A DNA stretch of 64,000 bases. Origin: JADJWR01 sp964509545. GTDB taxonomy: Bacteria; Pseudomonadota; Gammaproteobacteria; Burkholderiales; Burkholderiaceae_F. Numbering within the stretch: the first letter of the stretch is position 1; the number at the start of each line of letters is the position of its first letter. The stretch covers positions 6,926 through 70,925 of the forward strand of contig CAZDXQ010000018.1 of assembly GCA_964509545.1 (NCBI GenBank), given 5' to 3'. Below are positions 37,225 through 44,949 of this stretch, piece after piece. The notes below the pieces were generated by a model, which was not told where the DNA came from, did no database searches, and saw only the letters and a program-made list of their open reading frames with translations. The translations under genes and the position numbers were made by a program.

Positions 37225-39079
37225 TGCATTCTGGGCCGAGCAGGCACGCCTGATCGACTGGCAGGCGCCTTTCGAACGGACGCTCGATTACTCCCGGCCG
37301 CCGTTCGCGCGCTGGTTCGTCGGCGGGCGCACCAACCTCTGCCACAACGCCATCGACCGGCATCTGGCCGCGCGCGGCGAGCAGAACGCCCTGATCTTCG
37401 TCTCCACCGAAGTTGGCGCCGAGAAAACCTACACGTTCAACCAGCTCCATCGCGAGGTCAACCGCATGGCGGGCATCCTGCGCGGGCTTGGCGTCGGACG
37501 CGGCGATCGCGTGCTCATCTACATGCCGATGGTTCCCGAAGCGGCCTTCGCCATGCTCGCCTGCGTGCGCATCGGCGCGATCCACTCGGTGGTCTTTGGC
37601 GGCTTCGCCTCGGTGAGCCTGGCCTCGCGCATCGACGACGCGCAGCCGAAGGTGATCGTCAGCGCGGACGCCGGCTCGCGCGCCGGCAAGGTCGTGCCGT
37701 ACAAAGGACTGCTCGACGAGGCGATCCGGCTGTCGAAAAGCCCGCCGGCGAAGGTGCTGCTGGTCGACCGCGGGCTGGCGCCGATGGGAAAGACCGCCGG
37801 CCGCGATGTCGACTACGCCGGCCTGCGCGCCGCGCACATGAATGACGAGGTCCCGTGCGCGTGGATGGAATCGAGCGAACCGTCGTATATCCTGTACACC
37901 TCGGGCACCACCGGCAGGCCGAAAGGCGTGCAGCGCGACACCGGCGGCTACGCGGTGGCGCTGGCCGCGTCAATGAAGCACATCTTCTGCGGCAACGCCG
38001 GCGAGACGTATTTCGCCACCAGCGACATCGGCTGGGTGGTCGGCCACTCCTACATCATCTACGGGCCGCTGCTCGCGGGCATGGCCACGATCATGTTCGA
38101 GGGCACGCCGATCCGGCCCGACGGCGGGATCTGGTGGAGCATCGTCGAGAAGTACAAGGTGTCGGTGATGTTCTCGGCGCCTACGGCCATCCGCGTGCTG
38201 AAAAAGCAGGATCCCGCCTACTTGAAGAAGTACGACCTTTCCAGCCTGCGCCTGCTGTTCCTCGCCGGCGAACCGCTCGATGAACCGACTGCGCGCTGGA
38301 TCTCCGAGGGTCTTGGCAAGCCCGTGGTCGACAACTTCTGGCAGACCGAGACCGGCTGGCCGATCCTGGCCATCAGCCGCGGCGTGGAGCCGCTGCCGTC
38401 GAAGTTCGGCAGCCCGGGGCTACCGGTTTACGGCTACGACGTGAAGCTGTTCAACGAAGCGACCGGCGCGGAGATCGCCGGCAGCAACGAAAAAGGTGTG
38501 GTCGCGATCGAGGGGCCGCTGCCCCCCGGATGCATGACCACCGTCTGGGGCGATGACGACCGCTTCGTCAGCACGTACTGGCAGACCATCCCCAATCGGA
38601 TGGTCTACTCGACTTTCGACTGGGGCATCCGCGACCAGGACGGCTACTTCTTCATCCTCGGCCGCACCGACGACGTGATCAACGTTGCCGGCCACCGCCT
38701 GGGCACGCGCGAGATCGAGGAGTCGATCAGTTCGCATCCGGCAGTCGCCGAAGTGGCCGTCGTTGGCGTCGCCGACCCGCTGAAGGGCCAGGTGGCGATG
38801 GCCTTCGCCGTCGTCAGGGACGCCAACGCTATCGCCACCGCCGAGGCCAGGCTGGCGCTCGAGGGCGACGTGATGAAGACGGTCGACAGCCAGCTCGGCG
38901 CCGTGGCTCGGCCGGCGCGCGTGCACTTCGTCACCGCGCTGCCAAAGACACGCTCGGGCAAGCTTCTGCGCCGGTCGATCCAGGCCCTGTGCGAAGGCCG
39001 CGACCCGGGCGACCTGACAACCATCGAAGACCCAACCGCACTCGAACAGGTGCGTGCCGCCGTCAGGCCCGCGGCCTGA
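37178..39079 (+). CDS. prpE: Propionyl-CoA synthetase
   Basis: A 633-aa adenylate-forming enzyme that makes propionyl-CoA from propionate, ATP and CoA. It has the N-terminal ACAS domain (FWAEQARLIDWQAPF), YTSGTTGRPKGVQRD (A3), GWVVGHSYIIYGPLLAG, FWQTETGWPI and the catalytic Lys595 in TRSGK. The WQAPFERTLDYS and GHSYIIYGPL variants favour PrpE over Acs. An AAGGAG Shine-Dalgarno lies inside the end of the receiver gene, with which it overlaps by 47 bp. No methylcitrate genes are in the window. Confidence 0.87.
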   Translation: MAAYREFHARSINDRDAFWAEQARLIDWQAPFERTLDYSRPPFARWFVGGRTNLCHNAIDRHLAARGEQNALIFVSTEVGAEKTYTFNQLHREVNRMAGILRGLGVGRGDRVLIYMPMVPEAAFAMLACVRIGAIHSVVFGGFASVSLASRIDDAQPKVIVSADAGSRAGKVVPYKGLLDEAIRLSKSPPAKVLLVDRGLAPMGKTAGRDVDYAGLRAAHMNDEVPCAWMESSEPSYILYTSGTTGRPKGVQRDTGGYAVALAASMKHIFCGNAGETYFATSDIGWVVGHSYIIYGPLLAGMATIMFEGTPIRPDGGIWWSIVEKYKVSVMFSAPTAIRVLKKQDPAYLKKYDLSSLRLLFLAGEPLDEPTARWISEGLGKPVVDNFWQTETGWPILAISRGVEPLPSKFGSPGLPVYGYDVKLFNEATGAEIAGSNEKGVVAIEGPLPPGCMTTVWGDDDRFVSTYWQTIPNRMVYSTFDWGIRDQDGYFFILGRTDDVINVAGHRLGTREIEESISSHPAVAEVAVVGVADPLKGQVAMAFAVVRDANAIATAEARLALEGDVMKTVDSQLGAVARPARVHFVTALPKTRSGKLLRRSIQALCEGRDPGDLTTIEDPTALEQVRAAVRPAA

Positions 39080-39089
39080 CGCGCGCCGC

Positions 39090-39842
39090 ATGACGGCCGG
39101 CGAAACGACGAGCTACGTGTTCGGGCAGCTGCTGCTGCCGCCGACCTCGCTGGTCATCGCCGGGCTCGCCGGCGCACTGCTAGCGCTGCGCCGGCAGACG
39201 GCCGGAATCGCGCTCGCCGTCGCGAGCCTGCTCGCCCTGCTTGCGCTGAGCACCACGTTCGTCGCAAGAACGCTGATCCGCACGCTGGAGCCGCCGCCGC
39301 TGACGCCGGCGTCGCGGGCTGCAGCGCAGGCGATCGTGATCCTGGCCGGCGGCCGCGTGCATGCTTCGCCGGAATGGGGCGACGACACGGTCAGCGCCTT
39401 GACGCTGCGCCGCCTGCGTTACGGCGCACAGCTGGCGCGGGAAACCGGCCTGCCGGTGCTCCTCAGCGGCGGCAACCCGGATCGGGCGCGACTGCCGGAG
39501 GCGCGACTGATGCAGATCGTGCTCGAGCGCGAGTTCGGCGTCCGTCCTCGCTGGGTCGAGGAGCGCAGCGACACGACGGCGCAGAACGCGCGCTTCAGCG
39601 CCGCTATGCTGTCGCCGCTGGGCATCACGCGTGTGCTGCTGGTCACCGACGCCTTTCACATGCCGCGCGCGCGACGTGCGTTCGCGATCGCCGGCCTGAC
39701 GCCGCTCGCCGCGCCGACGGGCTACGTGGGTGGCCGGCCCTTCCGGCCGCAGCATCTGGTGCCGAATGCCGAAGCGCTGCGCGTGAGCAACCTGGCGCTG
39801 CGTGAATGGTCCGCCATGCTGTGGTATTGGTTGCGCGACTGA
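39090..39842 (+). CDS. YdcF family protein (DUF218)
   Basis: A 250-aa membrane-anchored protein. Two N-terminal helices (FGQLLLPPTSLVIAGLAGALLAL; IALAVASLLALLALST) are followed by the DUF218 domain: AIVILAGGRVHA, LPVLLSGGNPDRARLPEA, EERSDTTAQNARFSA and LLVTDAFHMPRARRAF. Relatives bind nucleotide cofactors or act in envelope precursor metabolism (ElyC/SanA group). Follows prpE by 10 bp. A hairpin sits at its stop codon, and a group II intron is inserted just beyond. Confidence 0.83.
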   Translation: MTAGETTSYVFGQLLLPPTSLVIAGLAGALLALRRQTAGIALAVASLLALLALSTTFVARTLIRTLEPPPLTPASRAAAQAIVILAGGRVHASPEWGDDTVSALTLRRLRYGAQLARETGLPVLLSGGNPDRARLPEARLMQIVLEREFGVRPRWVEERSDTTAQNARFSAAMLSPLGITRVLLVTDAFHMPRARRAFAIAGLTPLAAPTGYVGGRPFRPQHLVPNAEALRVSNLALREWSAMLWYWLRD

Positions 39843-39856
39843 CCCGCGAACGGGTC
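39841..39856. terminator. Hairpin at the ydcF stop / intron 3' junction
   Basis: GACCCG-CGAA-CGGGTC: a 6-bp perfect stem overlapping the last base pair of the ydcF stop codon. The predicted 3' end of the group II intron falls inside its right arm (39854), so in the intron-less ancestor the hairpin may not have existed in this form. No T-run. Confidence 0.35.
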
Positions 39857-39893
39857 GGAGTAGGAACCATGGTCACCCATAGCCCCCTCCACA

Positions 39894-39926
39894 GATCCGG
39901 ACGAGCGGCGTTACCGCATCCGGCTC
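39894..39926 (-). ncRNA. Group II intron domain V
   Basis: A 33-nt hairpin reading GAGCCGGATGCGG...TCCGGATC on the minus strand. The lower stem carries the AGC catalytic triad; a two-base CG bulge and an upper stem GCGG/CCGC are present. Departures from the common 34-nt form: a TAACG loop instead of a GNRA-capped stem, a G-A apposition where G-U is usual, and a T-T apposition above the bulge. Confidence 0.7.
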
Positions 39927-39931
39927 CTGCC

Positions 39932-41407
39932 TCAGGTGATGACGCCAAGCCGTCGTAGAGGGTACGGATGACACACGCGGGCGACAGGCAGCCAGCGCTG
40001 CAGCAACCGACGCATCCGATCCCAGCGGACGCGACCCCGGTGGCTGCGCCGACACAGCGCGCGATGCCACAGGCGAGCGATCTGGAAGCGAAACAGATGC
40101 AGCGCCGGCGCATTCATCGGCACTCCGTAGTAAGCAAGGTGACCCCGCACGACCGCACCCAGCCACTGTCCCTGCACCGGGATCGGTGCATGCAGGCGAC
40201 GCCGCAGCTCGGCCTTGACCTCACTGAGCTTCGCCTGCAGCCGCCTGCGCATCGTCTGCCGCAGCACCGTGAAACGCCCATTGCTTCGCTTGGTGGCACA
40301 GATGTGCGTGAAGCCAGGGAAGTTGAACGTCTCGGGCTTACCCAAGCCGGCGCGCCGGCGGCGGGCGGCCGCAGATGGGCCGAACTCCAGCAGGCGGGTC
40401 TTCTCGGGGTGCAGTTGCAGCGCAAACCGCTGCAGCCGCTCGGACAGTTCGGTGCGAAACCGCTCGGCATCGGATTTGACCTGGAAGCCCAGCACGATGT
40501 CATCGGCATAACGCACGACGATCACCTCGCCGCGCGCGTGCTTGCGACGCCAGCGCTGGACCCACAAGTCAAAGACGTAGTGCAGGTAGATGTTGGCCAA
40601 CAGCGGCGAGGCACTGCCGCCCTGGGGCGTGCCTTCGCTGACTTGCCTGTGCTTGCCCTCTTCCAGCACCCCGGCGTTCACCCATTTCTGGATGAGCCGC
40701 ACGAGGCGCCGGTCGGCGATGCGGTGCTCGACAAACTTCACCAGCCATGCGTGGTCGATCGAGTCGAAGAAGCCCCGAATGTCCACGTCGAACACCCAGT
40801 TCACCGGCCGCGTAAGCAGCCCGGCGTACAGCGCGTCCAGGCAGTCGTGCTGGCTGCGTCCGGGTCGAAACCCGTACGAGAACCGACAGAAGTCCGTCTC
40901 GTAGATGGCGTTCAGCACCTCGACGGTGGCGCGCTGGACGATTTTGTCCTCCAGCGCCGTGACTCCCAGCGGGCGCTGCCCGCCGCCGTCTTTGGCAATG
41001 AACACCCGACGCACGGGCTTGGCCCGGTAGGCGCCGCGCGCAAGCCGCGCGGCGAGATCCTGGAGGTGTTCTTCCAAGGCCTCGCCGTACTGCTGCCACG
41101 TCTGCCCGTCCACGCCGGGGGCGGCTTCCTTCTTCAGGCTGAAGTAGGCCTCCCGCAGCATGTCCGGGTTGTAGACATGGTGCAGCAGCGCGGTGAACCG
41201 CATCGTCTTGTCTTGCTTTGCTGCTTGACGTACCCGCTCGAGCGCACTGCGCGCGCTGATCCGGCCCTGTGTCCGGAGCACGTTTTGCTCTTGCAGGTTC
41301 CCTTTGGCCCACGCCCTTCCCTCCATCGCCTCCGCCCCCGCGACTGCGGCTTTGTTCGGCGACTTCGGCGGTACTACGGCGCGGTCCGATTTCCGCTGCC
41401 CGTTCAT
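39932..41407 (-). CDS. ltrA: Group II intron reverse transcriptase/maturase
   Basis: A 491-aa LtrA-type protein needed for splicing and retrohoming of the intron that encodes it. RT blocks are in order: APGVDGQTWQQY, RPLGVTALEDKIVQ, SYGFRPGRSQHD, FDVDIRGFFDSIDH, GTPQGGSASPLLANIYLHY and the active-site YADD in VVRYADDIVLGF, then LHPEKTRLLEFG and the thumb/maturase (X) region to the C-terminus HPYPLRRLGVIT. There is no HNH endonuclease domain after the maturase region. ATG at 41407 is the first plausible start; upstream frame is intron RNA. Confidence 0.93.
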   Translation of the reverse strand: MNGQRKSDRAVVPPKSPNKAAVAGAEAMEGRAWAKGNLQEQNVLRTQGRISARSALERVRQAAKQDKTMRFTALLHHVYNPDMLREAYFSLKKEAAPGVDGQTWQQYGEALEEHLQDLAARLARGAYRAKPVRRVFIAKDGGGQRPLGVTALEDKIVQRATVEVLNAIYETDFCRFSYGFRPGRSQHDCLDALYAGLLTRPVNWVFDVDIRGFFDSIDHAWLVKFVEHRIADRRLVRLIQKWVNAGVLEEGKHRQVSEGTPQGGSASPLLANIYLHYVFDLWVQRWRRKHARGEVIVVRYADDIVLGFQVKSDAERFRTELSERLQRFALQLHPEKTRLLEFGPSAAARRRRAGLGKPETFNFPGFTHICATKRSNGRFTVLRQTMRRRLQAKLSEVKAELRRRLHAPIPVQGQWLGAVVRGHLAYYGVPMNAPALHLFRFQIARLWHRALCRRSHRGRVRWDRMRRLLQRWLPVARVCHPYPLRRLGVIT

Positions 41408-41775
41408 CGTCGGCGTACGTCCTCGGACTTCCCGAGACGGCCCGCTCCCGCGGGCGGACAGCGGATCTCCCGGTTCTCGCGCGAGGTGTTTCCGTACGTG
41501 CTCGGGGTCTGTGACCGCGCGGGGTCCGCCTGCCTCTCGCGATATCGAGGCAGTCGGTATGGCCTTCCGCTTCTCCTTACAGCGTCGGCACCCCGGAGGA
41601 ACGTTCTTTCGCGGCTCAATAGCCGGCCCGCACGTACCCCTGTCAACGCTTCGACGCTGCCCTCGCAGGCAGCTCCGCATGACTCCGGGCCATCGTGGGT
41701 CGCTAGCCCTTCAACGTATGACTCTTGTATTCACAACACCTCGCCGGTTTAACCCGGCGCACATGGAGACCGACG
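41408..41775. other. Intron 5' RNA domains and upstream flank of the GlcG/HbpS gene
   Basis: 41408-41739 is non-coding intron RNA (domains I to III and the start of IV). 41740-41775 is the host flank holding a hairpin and the ribosome-binding site (GGAGA) of the GlcG/HbpS-like gene. The intron therefore separates that gene from any promoter beyond 41.74 kb. Confidence 0.6.
41742..41759. repeat. Perfect hairpin at the intron 5' exon
   Basis: CGCCGG-TTTAAC-CCGGCG, 6-bp stem, two bases from the predicted intron 5' end. Introns of the class C type characteristically insert just 3' of terminator-like hairpins, so this may be the recognition element. No T-run follows. Confidence 0.6.
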
Positions 41776-42180
41776 ATGCAATCCAAGAGCGTGCTGGGTT
41801 TGGACGAGACGATGCGCGTGCTCGACGGCGCGATCGCCGAGGCCAGGAAGAACAACTGGGCGGTGAGCATCGCCATTGTCGACGACGGCGGACATCTGCT
41901 GCAGTTCGCCCGCCTCGACGGCGCGGCGCCGATCTCGTCGTACATCGCCCCCGAGAAGGCACGCGCCGCCGCCATGGGCCGGCGCGAGACGAAGATCTAC
42001 GAGGACATGATCAATCAGGGCCGCACAGCGTTTTTGTCAGCGCCGCTGCAGGGCATGCTCGAAGGCGGAGTTCCGATCTTGGTCAATGGCCACGTCGTCG
42101 GCGCGGTCGGCGTCTCCGGCGTGAAGTCGGTCGAGGATGTTCAGATCGCCAAGGCCGGCATCGCCAGGCTGGGCCTGTAG
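41776..42180 (+). CDS. GlcG/HbpS family heme-binding-like protein
   Basis: A 134-aa protein of the GlcG/HbpS family: AIVDDGGHLLQFARLDGA, APEKARAAAMGRRET, GGVPILVNGHVVGAVGVSGV. Relatives bind heme or small ligands, or accompany glycolate and diol catabolic genes; role here is unknown. ATG at 41776 has GGAGA 8 bp upstream. The 5' flank is interrupted by the group II intron 37 bp upstream of the start, so expression may be altered. Confidence 0.83.
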   Translation: MQSKSVLGLDETMRVLDGAIAEARKNNWAVSIAIVDDGGHLLQFARLDGAAPISSYIAPEKARAAAMGRRETKIYEDMINQGRTAFLSAPLQGMLEGGVPILVNGHVVGAVGVSGVKSVEDVQIAKAGIARLGL

Positions 42181-42191
42181 CGCCCCGGCAG

Positions 42192-43496
42192 TCAGTCTGT
42201 GCTGGTGCGCGCCGCCTCGATTCCGCGCGCGACGTTCACCTTGGCCAGTACCAGCAACCCGGCGACGAAATACAGGCCAGTGGAGAGAATCGCCAGGCGG
42301 TGGTTGTTGCCGGTCATCCAGGTGGCCAGGCCATAGGTCACCGGGCCGATTACCGCCGACAGCCACACCGCCACGTTCCACAGGCTGTAGAACTCCGCGC
42401 GCCGGTGTGCCGGCGCGAGCACGCCGACCATCGCCCGGCCCGCCGACTGGCTCGACCCCATGCACAGGCCGGCAATGTTCGCCGCAACCCAGAACCAGAG
42501 CACCCCGGAGGTCAGGCCGGCGATCAGGACCATCGCGATCCAGCCGAAGATGGTCAGGGCCAGCGCGCGGCGGTGACCGATCGCGTCCTGCACGTAACCG
42601 AACAGGAAGGCACCGATGGCGGCGGTCACGTTGACGGCCAGGATCAGCGTCATCGTCTGCGCTGTCTCGAAGTTCATCACCTGGCGGGCGTAGATCGCCG
42701 CCAGCGCGATCACCACCGACAACCCGCTTTGGTAAAGCAGGCCGCACAGCGTCAGCCAGCCGAAGTCGCGGAACGTACGCAGGTGGGCCAGCGTCTGCCA
42801 CAGCCGCTGCGTCGATTCGCGCAGCACGCCGCCGACCGTGCCGTGACCGAGCGGCTCGGCGCGTTCACGCAGCATCGTGAACGTCGGGATCACCGCCACC
42901 GCGAAAAGCGCCGCCGTGATCAGCATGGTCACGGGCACGTAGTGCGTGGCAGGCAGCGCGCGCTGCTGCGCCCACAGCACGTAACCGAGACCGAGGCCGA
43001 GCGCCAGCAGCCCGCCGAGGTAACCCAGGCTCCAGCCCCAGCCGGAGACCTTGCCCAGGGCCTCCTGCCGCGCCAGTTCGGGCAGGAAGGCGCTGTTCAG
43101 CGTCACGCCCGCGGCGAAGCAGATATTCGACACGCCGATGGCCAGCACGGCCAGCGCCAGATCACCGGGGCCGGCCAGCGCCAGTGCCGCGGTGCCGACG
43201 ATGCAGCCCACCGTGACCCAGCCCATCAGTGCCTTCTTGCGCGCATGCAGGTCGGCGTAGGCGCCGAGAGCCGGCATCACGATCATGCCGAGCAGATAGG
43301 ACGCCGACAGCGCCAGGGTCCAGGCCAGCGTCGCCCACGGCGCGTTGCCGGCGACGACGTTAACGAAATAGGCATTGAATACGGCCGTCAGAACAACGGT
43401 CGTGTATCCCGAGTTGGCAAAGTCGTACATTGCCCACGCGAACACCTCGCGCCTAGGCACGCCGGGATTGAGACTCTGCGGATCGAACAGGGGCAT
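42192..43496 (-). CDS. MFS transporter, UMF1 (Atg22-like) family
   Basis: A 434-aa inner-membrane carrier. The N-terminus VFAWAMYDFANSGYTTVVLTAVFNAYFV is diagnostic for UMF1; 12 helices are expected. GAYADLHARKKAL and GYVQDAIGHRRALAL occupy the loops after helices 2 and 8. Start at 43496 fits the family. Convergent with the GlcG/HbpS gene (11-bp gap between stops) and divergent from the Lrp gene. Substrate unknown. Confidence 0.85.
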   Translation of the reverse strand: MPLFDPQSLNPGVPRREVFAWAMYDFANSGYTTVVLTAVFNAYFVNVVAGNAPWATLAWTLALSASYLLGMIVMPALGAYADLHARKKALMGWVTVGCIVGTAALALAGPGDLALAVLAIGVSNICFAAGVTLNSAFLPELARQEALGKVSGWGWSLGYLGGLLALGLGLGYVLWAQQRALPATHYVPVTMLITAALFAVAVIPTFTMLRERAEPLGHGTVGGVLRESTQRLWQTLAHLRTFRDFGWLTLCGLLYQSGLSVVIALAAIYARQVMNFETAQTMTLILAVNVTAAIGAFLFGYVQDAIGHRRALALTIFGWIAMVLIAGLTSGVLWFWVAANIAGLCMGSSQSAGRAMVGVLAPAHRRAEFYSLWNVAVWLSAVIGPVTYGLATWMTGNNHRLAILSTGLYFVAGLLVLAKVNVARGIEAARTSTD

Positions 43497-43639
43497 CGAG
43501 GCGATTGCTGCGGGCACGTTGCGGCCGCGCGCAGCCGCTTGACGCAGCCGCGGGCGGCCGATGCTACCGTGCGCTGTCACGCAGCAGATGACCATCGGCG
43601 GATCCGGCGCTACCGCCGCCCCGCTTCGGGTCAACGTCC

Positions 43640-44107
43640 ATGAGAGAACTCGACCGCATCGACCGCCAGATCCTGGCCATCCTGCAGGCCGACGGGCGAA
43701 TCACCAATCAGGCCCTTTCCGAACGTGTGGCGCTGAGTCCGCGTGCCTGCCTCGAGCGCATGCGACGGCTGGAGAAGGCCGGCGTGATCAGCGGTTACAT
43801 GGCGCTGATCGACGCCCGCCGGCTCGGCAGCCTGCTGACCATCGTGGTCGAGGTTTCGCTGCGCGACCAGACGGCGGCAAGCCACGCTCGTTTCGAGGCG
43901 AAGATGCGCGCGGCCGAGGAAGTCATCGAGTGCTTCCTCGTCTCCGGCAACTGCGACTACGTGCTGCGCCTGGCCTGTAGCAGCCTCGATCACTATCGGG
44001 AACTGACCAACGCCTGGACCGACGATCCGACGCTGGCCATCGAGCGCATCGCCTCCAAGCCGGAACTGCAGACCGTCAAGCCGTTCCGCGGCTATCCGAT
44101 CCGCTGA
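43640..44107 (+). CDS. Lrp/AsnC family transcriptional regulator
   Basis: A 155-aa regulator. N-terminal helix-turn-helix (LDRIDRQILAILQADGRITNQALSERVALSPRACLERMRRL) and C-terminal RAM/ACT effector domain (YVLRLACSSLDHYRELTN). Such proteins usually respond to an amino acid. Candidate targets are the divergent UMF1 carrier and the arginine/ornithine fusion gene 0.8 kb downstream on the same strand. Its last 32 bp overlap the end of the convergent HD gene. Confidence 0.9.
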   Translation: MRELDRIDRQILAILQADGRITNQALSERVALSPRACLERMRRLEKAGVISGYMALIDARRLGSLLTIVVEVSLRDQTAASHARFEAKMRAAEEVIECFLVSGNCDYVLRLACSSLDHYRELTNAWTDDPTLAIERIASKPELQTVKPFRGYPIR

Positions 44108-44735
44108 TCACCGCGCGCAGGTTGGCGCGCGCGGCCGCCTCGCAGCGGTCGAAGATCGGCGTCGTCGTGTAGATCCGCGGCCGCGCCAGCAGCCGGATGA
44201 AGAAGCTTCTGCGCCGCGCGACAAACTGCCGCCATGCCTCTGCCTCGTCGTCCGTCGGGAAAAGCGGTCGCATTTCGGCAAAGACGTCGCGCGAGTCGCG
44301 GTCGAACTGTTCCGACGTGCCGGCCAGCCGCAGCAGATCCAGGTCGATGACCAGCGCAGCGGAGGGCAGACTCGGCAGGTGCTGCGCGGTATCGATGACG
44401 ATGGCGGCCGCCTCGTCGACGATCGAAGGCGCCATGCCCTGCGCATGGACGCGAAGCAGCTGCGCCGACAGCGCCTCGTTGGCGCCATGGATCGCACCGG
44501 GGACGTAGACGGCGTCGTGGAACAGCACGGCCAATGCCTGCGCGGCCGAAAGCCGAAGCGACATCCGGCCGGCGGCGCAAAGCATCCGCCGCAAATGGCG
44601 CCGATCGTGATAAACGCGCTGCGGCTCGTCGTACAGCGTCAGCACTTCGTCGATGCGGGTCGCCGGGAATCCGGCCGCGATGAGCGGTCGCCAGCCGACG
44701 TGGCCGCCGTTGAACGGGCGATGAGGAGCAAGCAC
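44076..44735 (-). CDS. HD-superfamily predicted metal-dependent phosphohydrolase
   Basis: A protein of about 219 aa. HD-domain metal ligands are visible: His in VYHDRRHLRRML, then HD in VLFHDAVYVPG, then a later Asp in VIDLDLLRLAG. The family is short (about 200-220 aa) and its substrate is generally unknown. Start is uncertain. GTG at 44735 gives family length; a GTG at 44840 would add 35 residues without homology. The 3' end overlaps the Lrp gene by 32 bp, tail to tail. Confidence 0.7.
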   Translation of the reverse strand: MLAPHRPFNGGHVGWRPLIAAGFPATRIDEVLTLYDEPQRVYHDRRHLRRMLCAAGRMSLRLSAAQALAVLFHDAVYVPGAIHGANEALSAQLLRVHAQGMAPSIVDEAAAIVIDTAQHLPSLPSAALVIDLDLLRLAGTSEQFDRDSRDVFAEMRPLFPTDDEAEAWRQFVARRRSFFIRLLARPRIYTTTPIFDRCEAAARANLRAVISGSDSRGTA

Positions 44736-44949
44736 ACGCCGATGGTAGGAGCGCGAGCCATCGGCGCGCTGTCGGATATTCGGTTGCGCCGCGACGGCGA
44801 CCGATGCAACGGGTAACGACGACAGAATCGGCGGCTGCACGGCGCCCGCGCTTCAGCCTCGGCACGTTTCATCGGTGTCGAATCGCCACAGCTGGCGGGG
44901 GCGATGCCTAGACTTTTCAGGCAGATCCTGCCTGACGACGGAGCCGACC

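Larger units (their letters stand above)
39854..41739 (-). mobile_element. Group II intron with maturase ORF
   Basis: About 1.89 kb, reading leftward, inserted between ydcF and the GlcG/HbpS gene and antisense to both. Predicted 5' end GTGTTG at 41739 (close to the GUGYG consensus). A roughly 330-nt 5' RNA region precedes the reverse transcriptase in domain IV; then domain V (39894-39926) and a domain VI with a GGAGGGGGC...CTACTCC stem and a bulged A, ending in GAC at 39854 (AY consensus). The 5' flank is a perfect hairpin (41742-41759). The ORF appears intact and domain V is recognisable, so it may be active. Boundaries are predicted from consensus, not proven. Confidence 0.82.

Noticed and set aside
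39968..41752. 594-codon plus-strand frame across the intron
   Set aside because: Antisense shadow of the reverse transcriptase, which has all RT motifs on the other strand.
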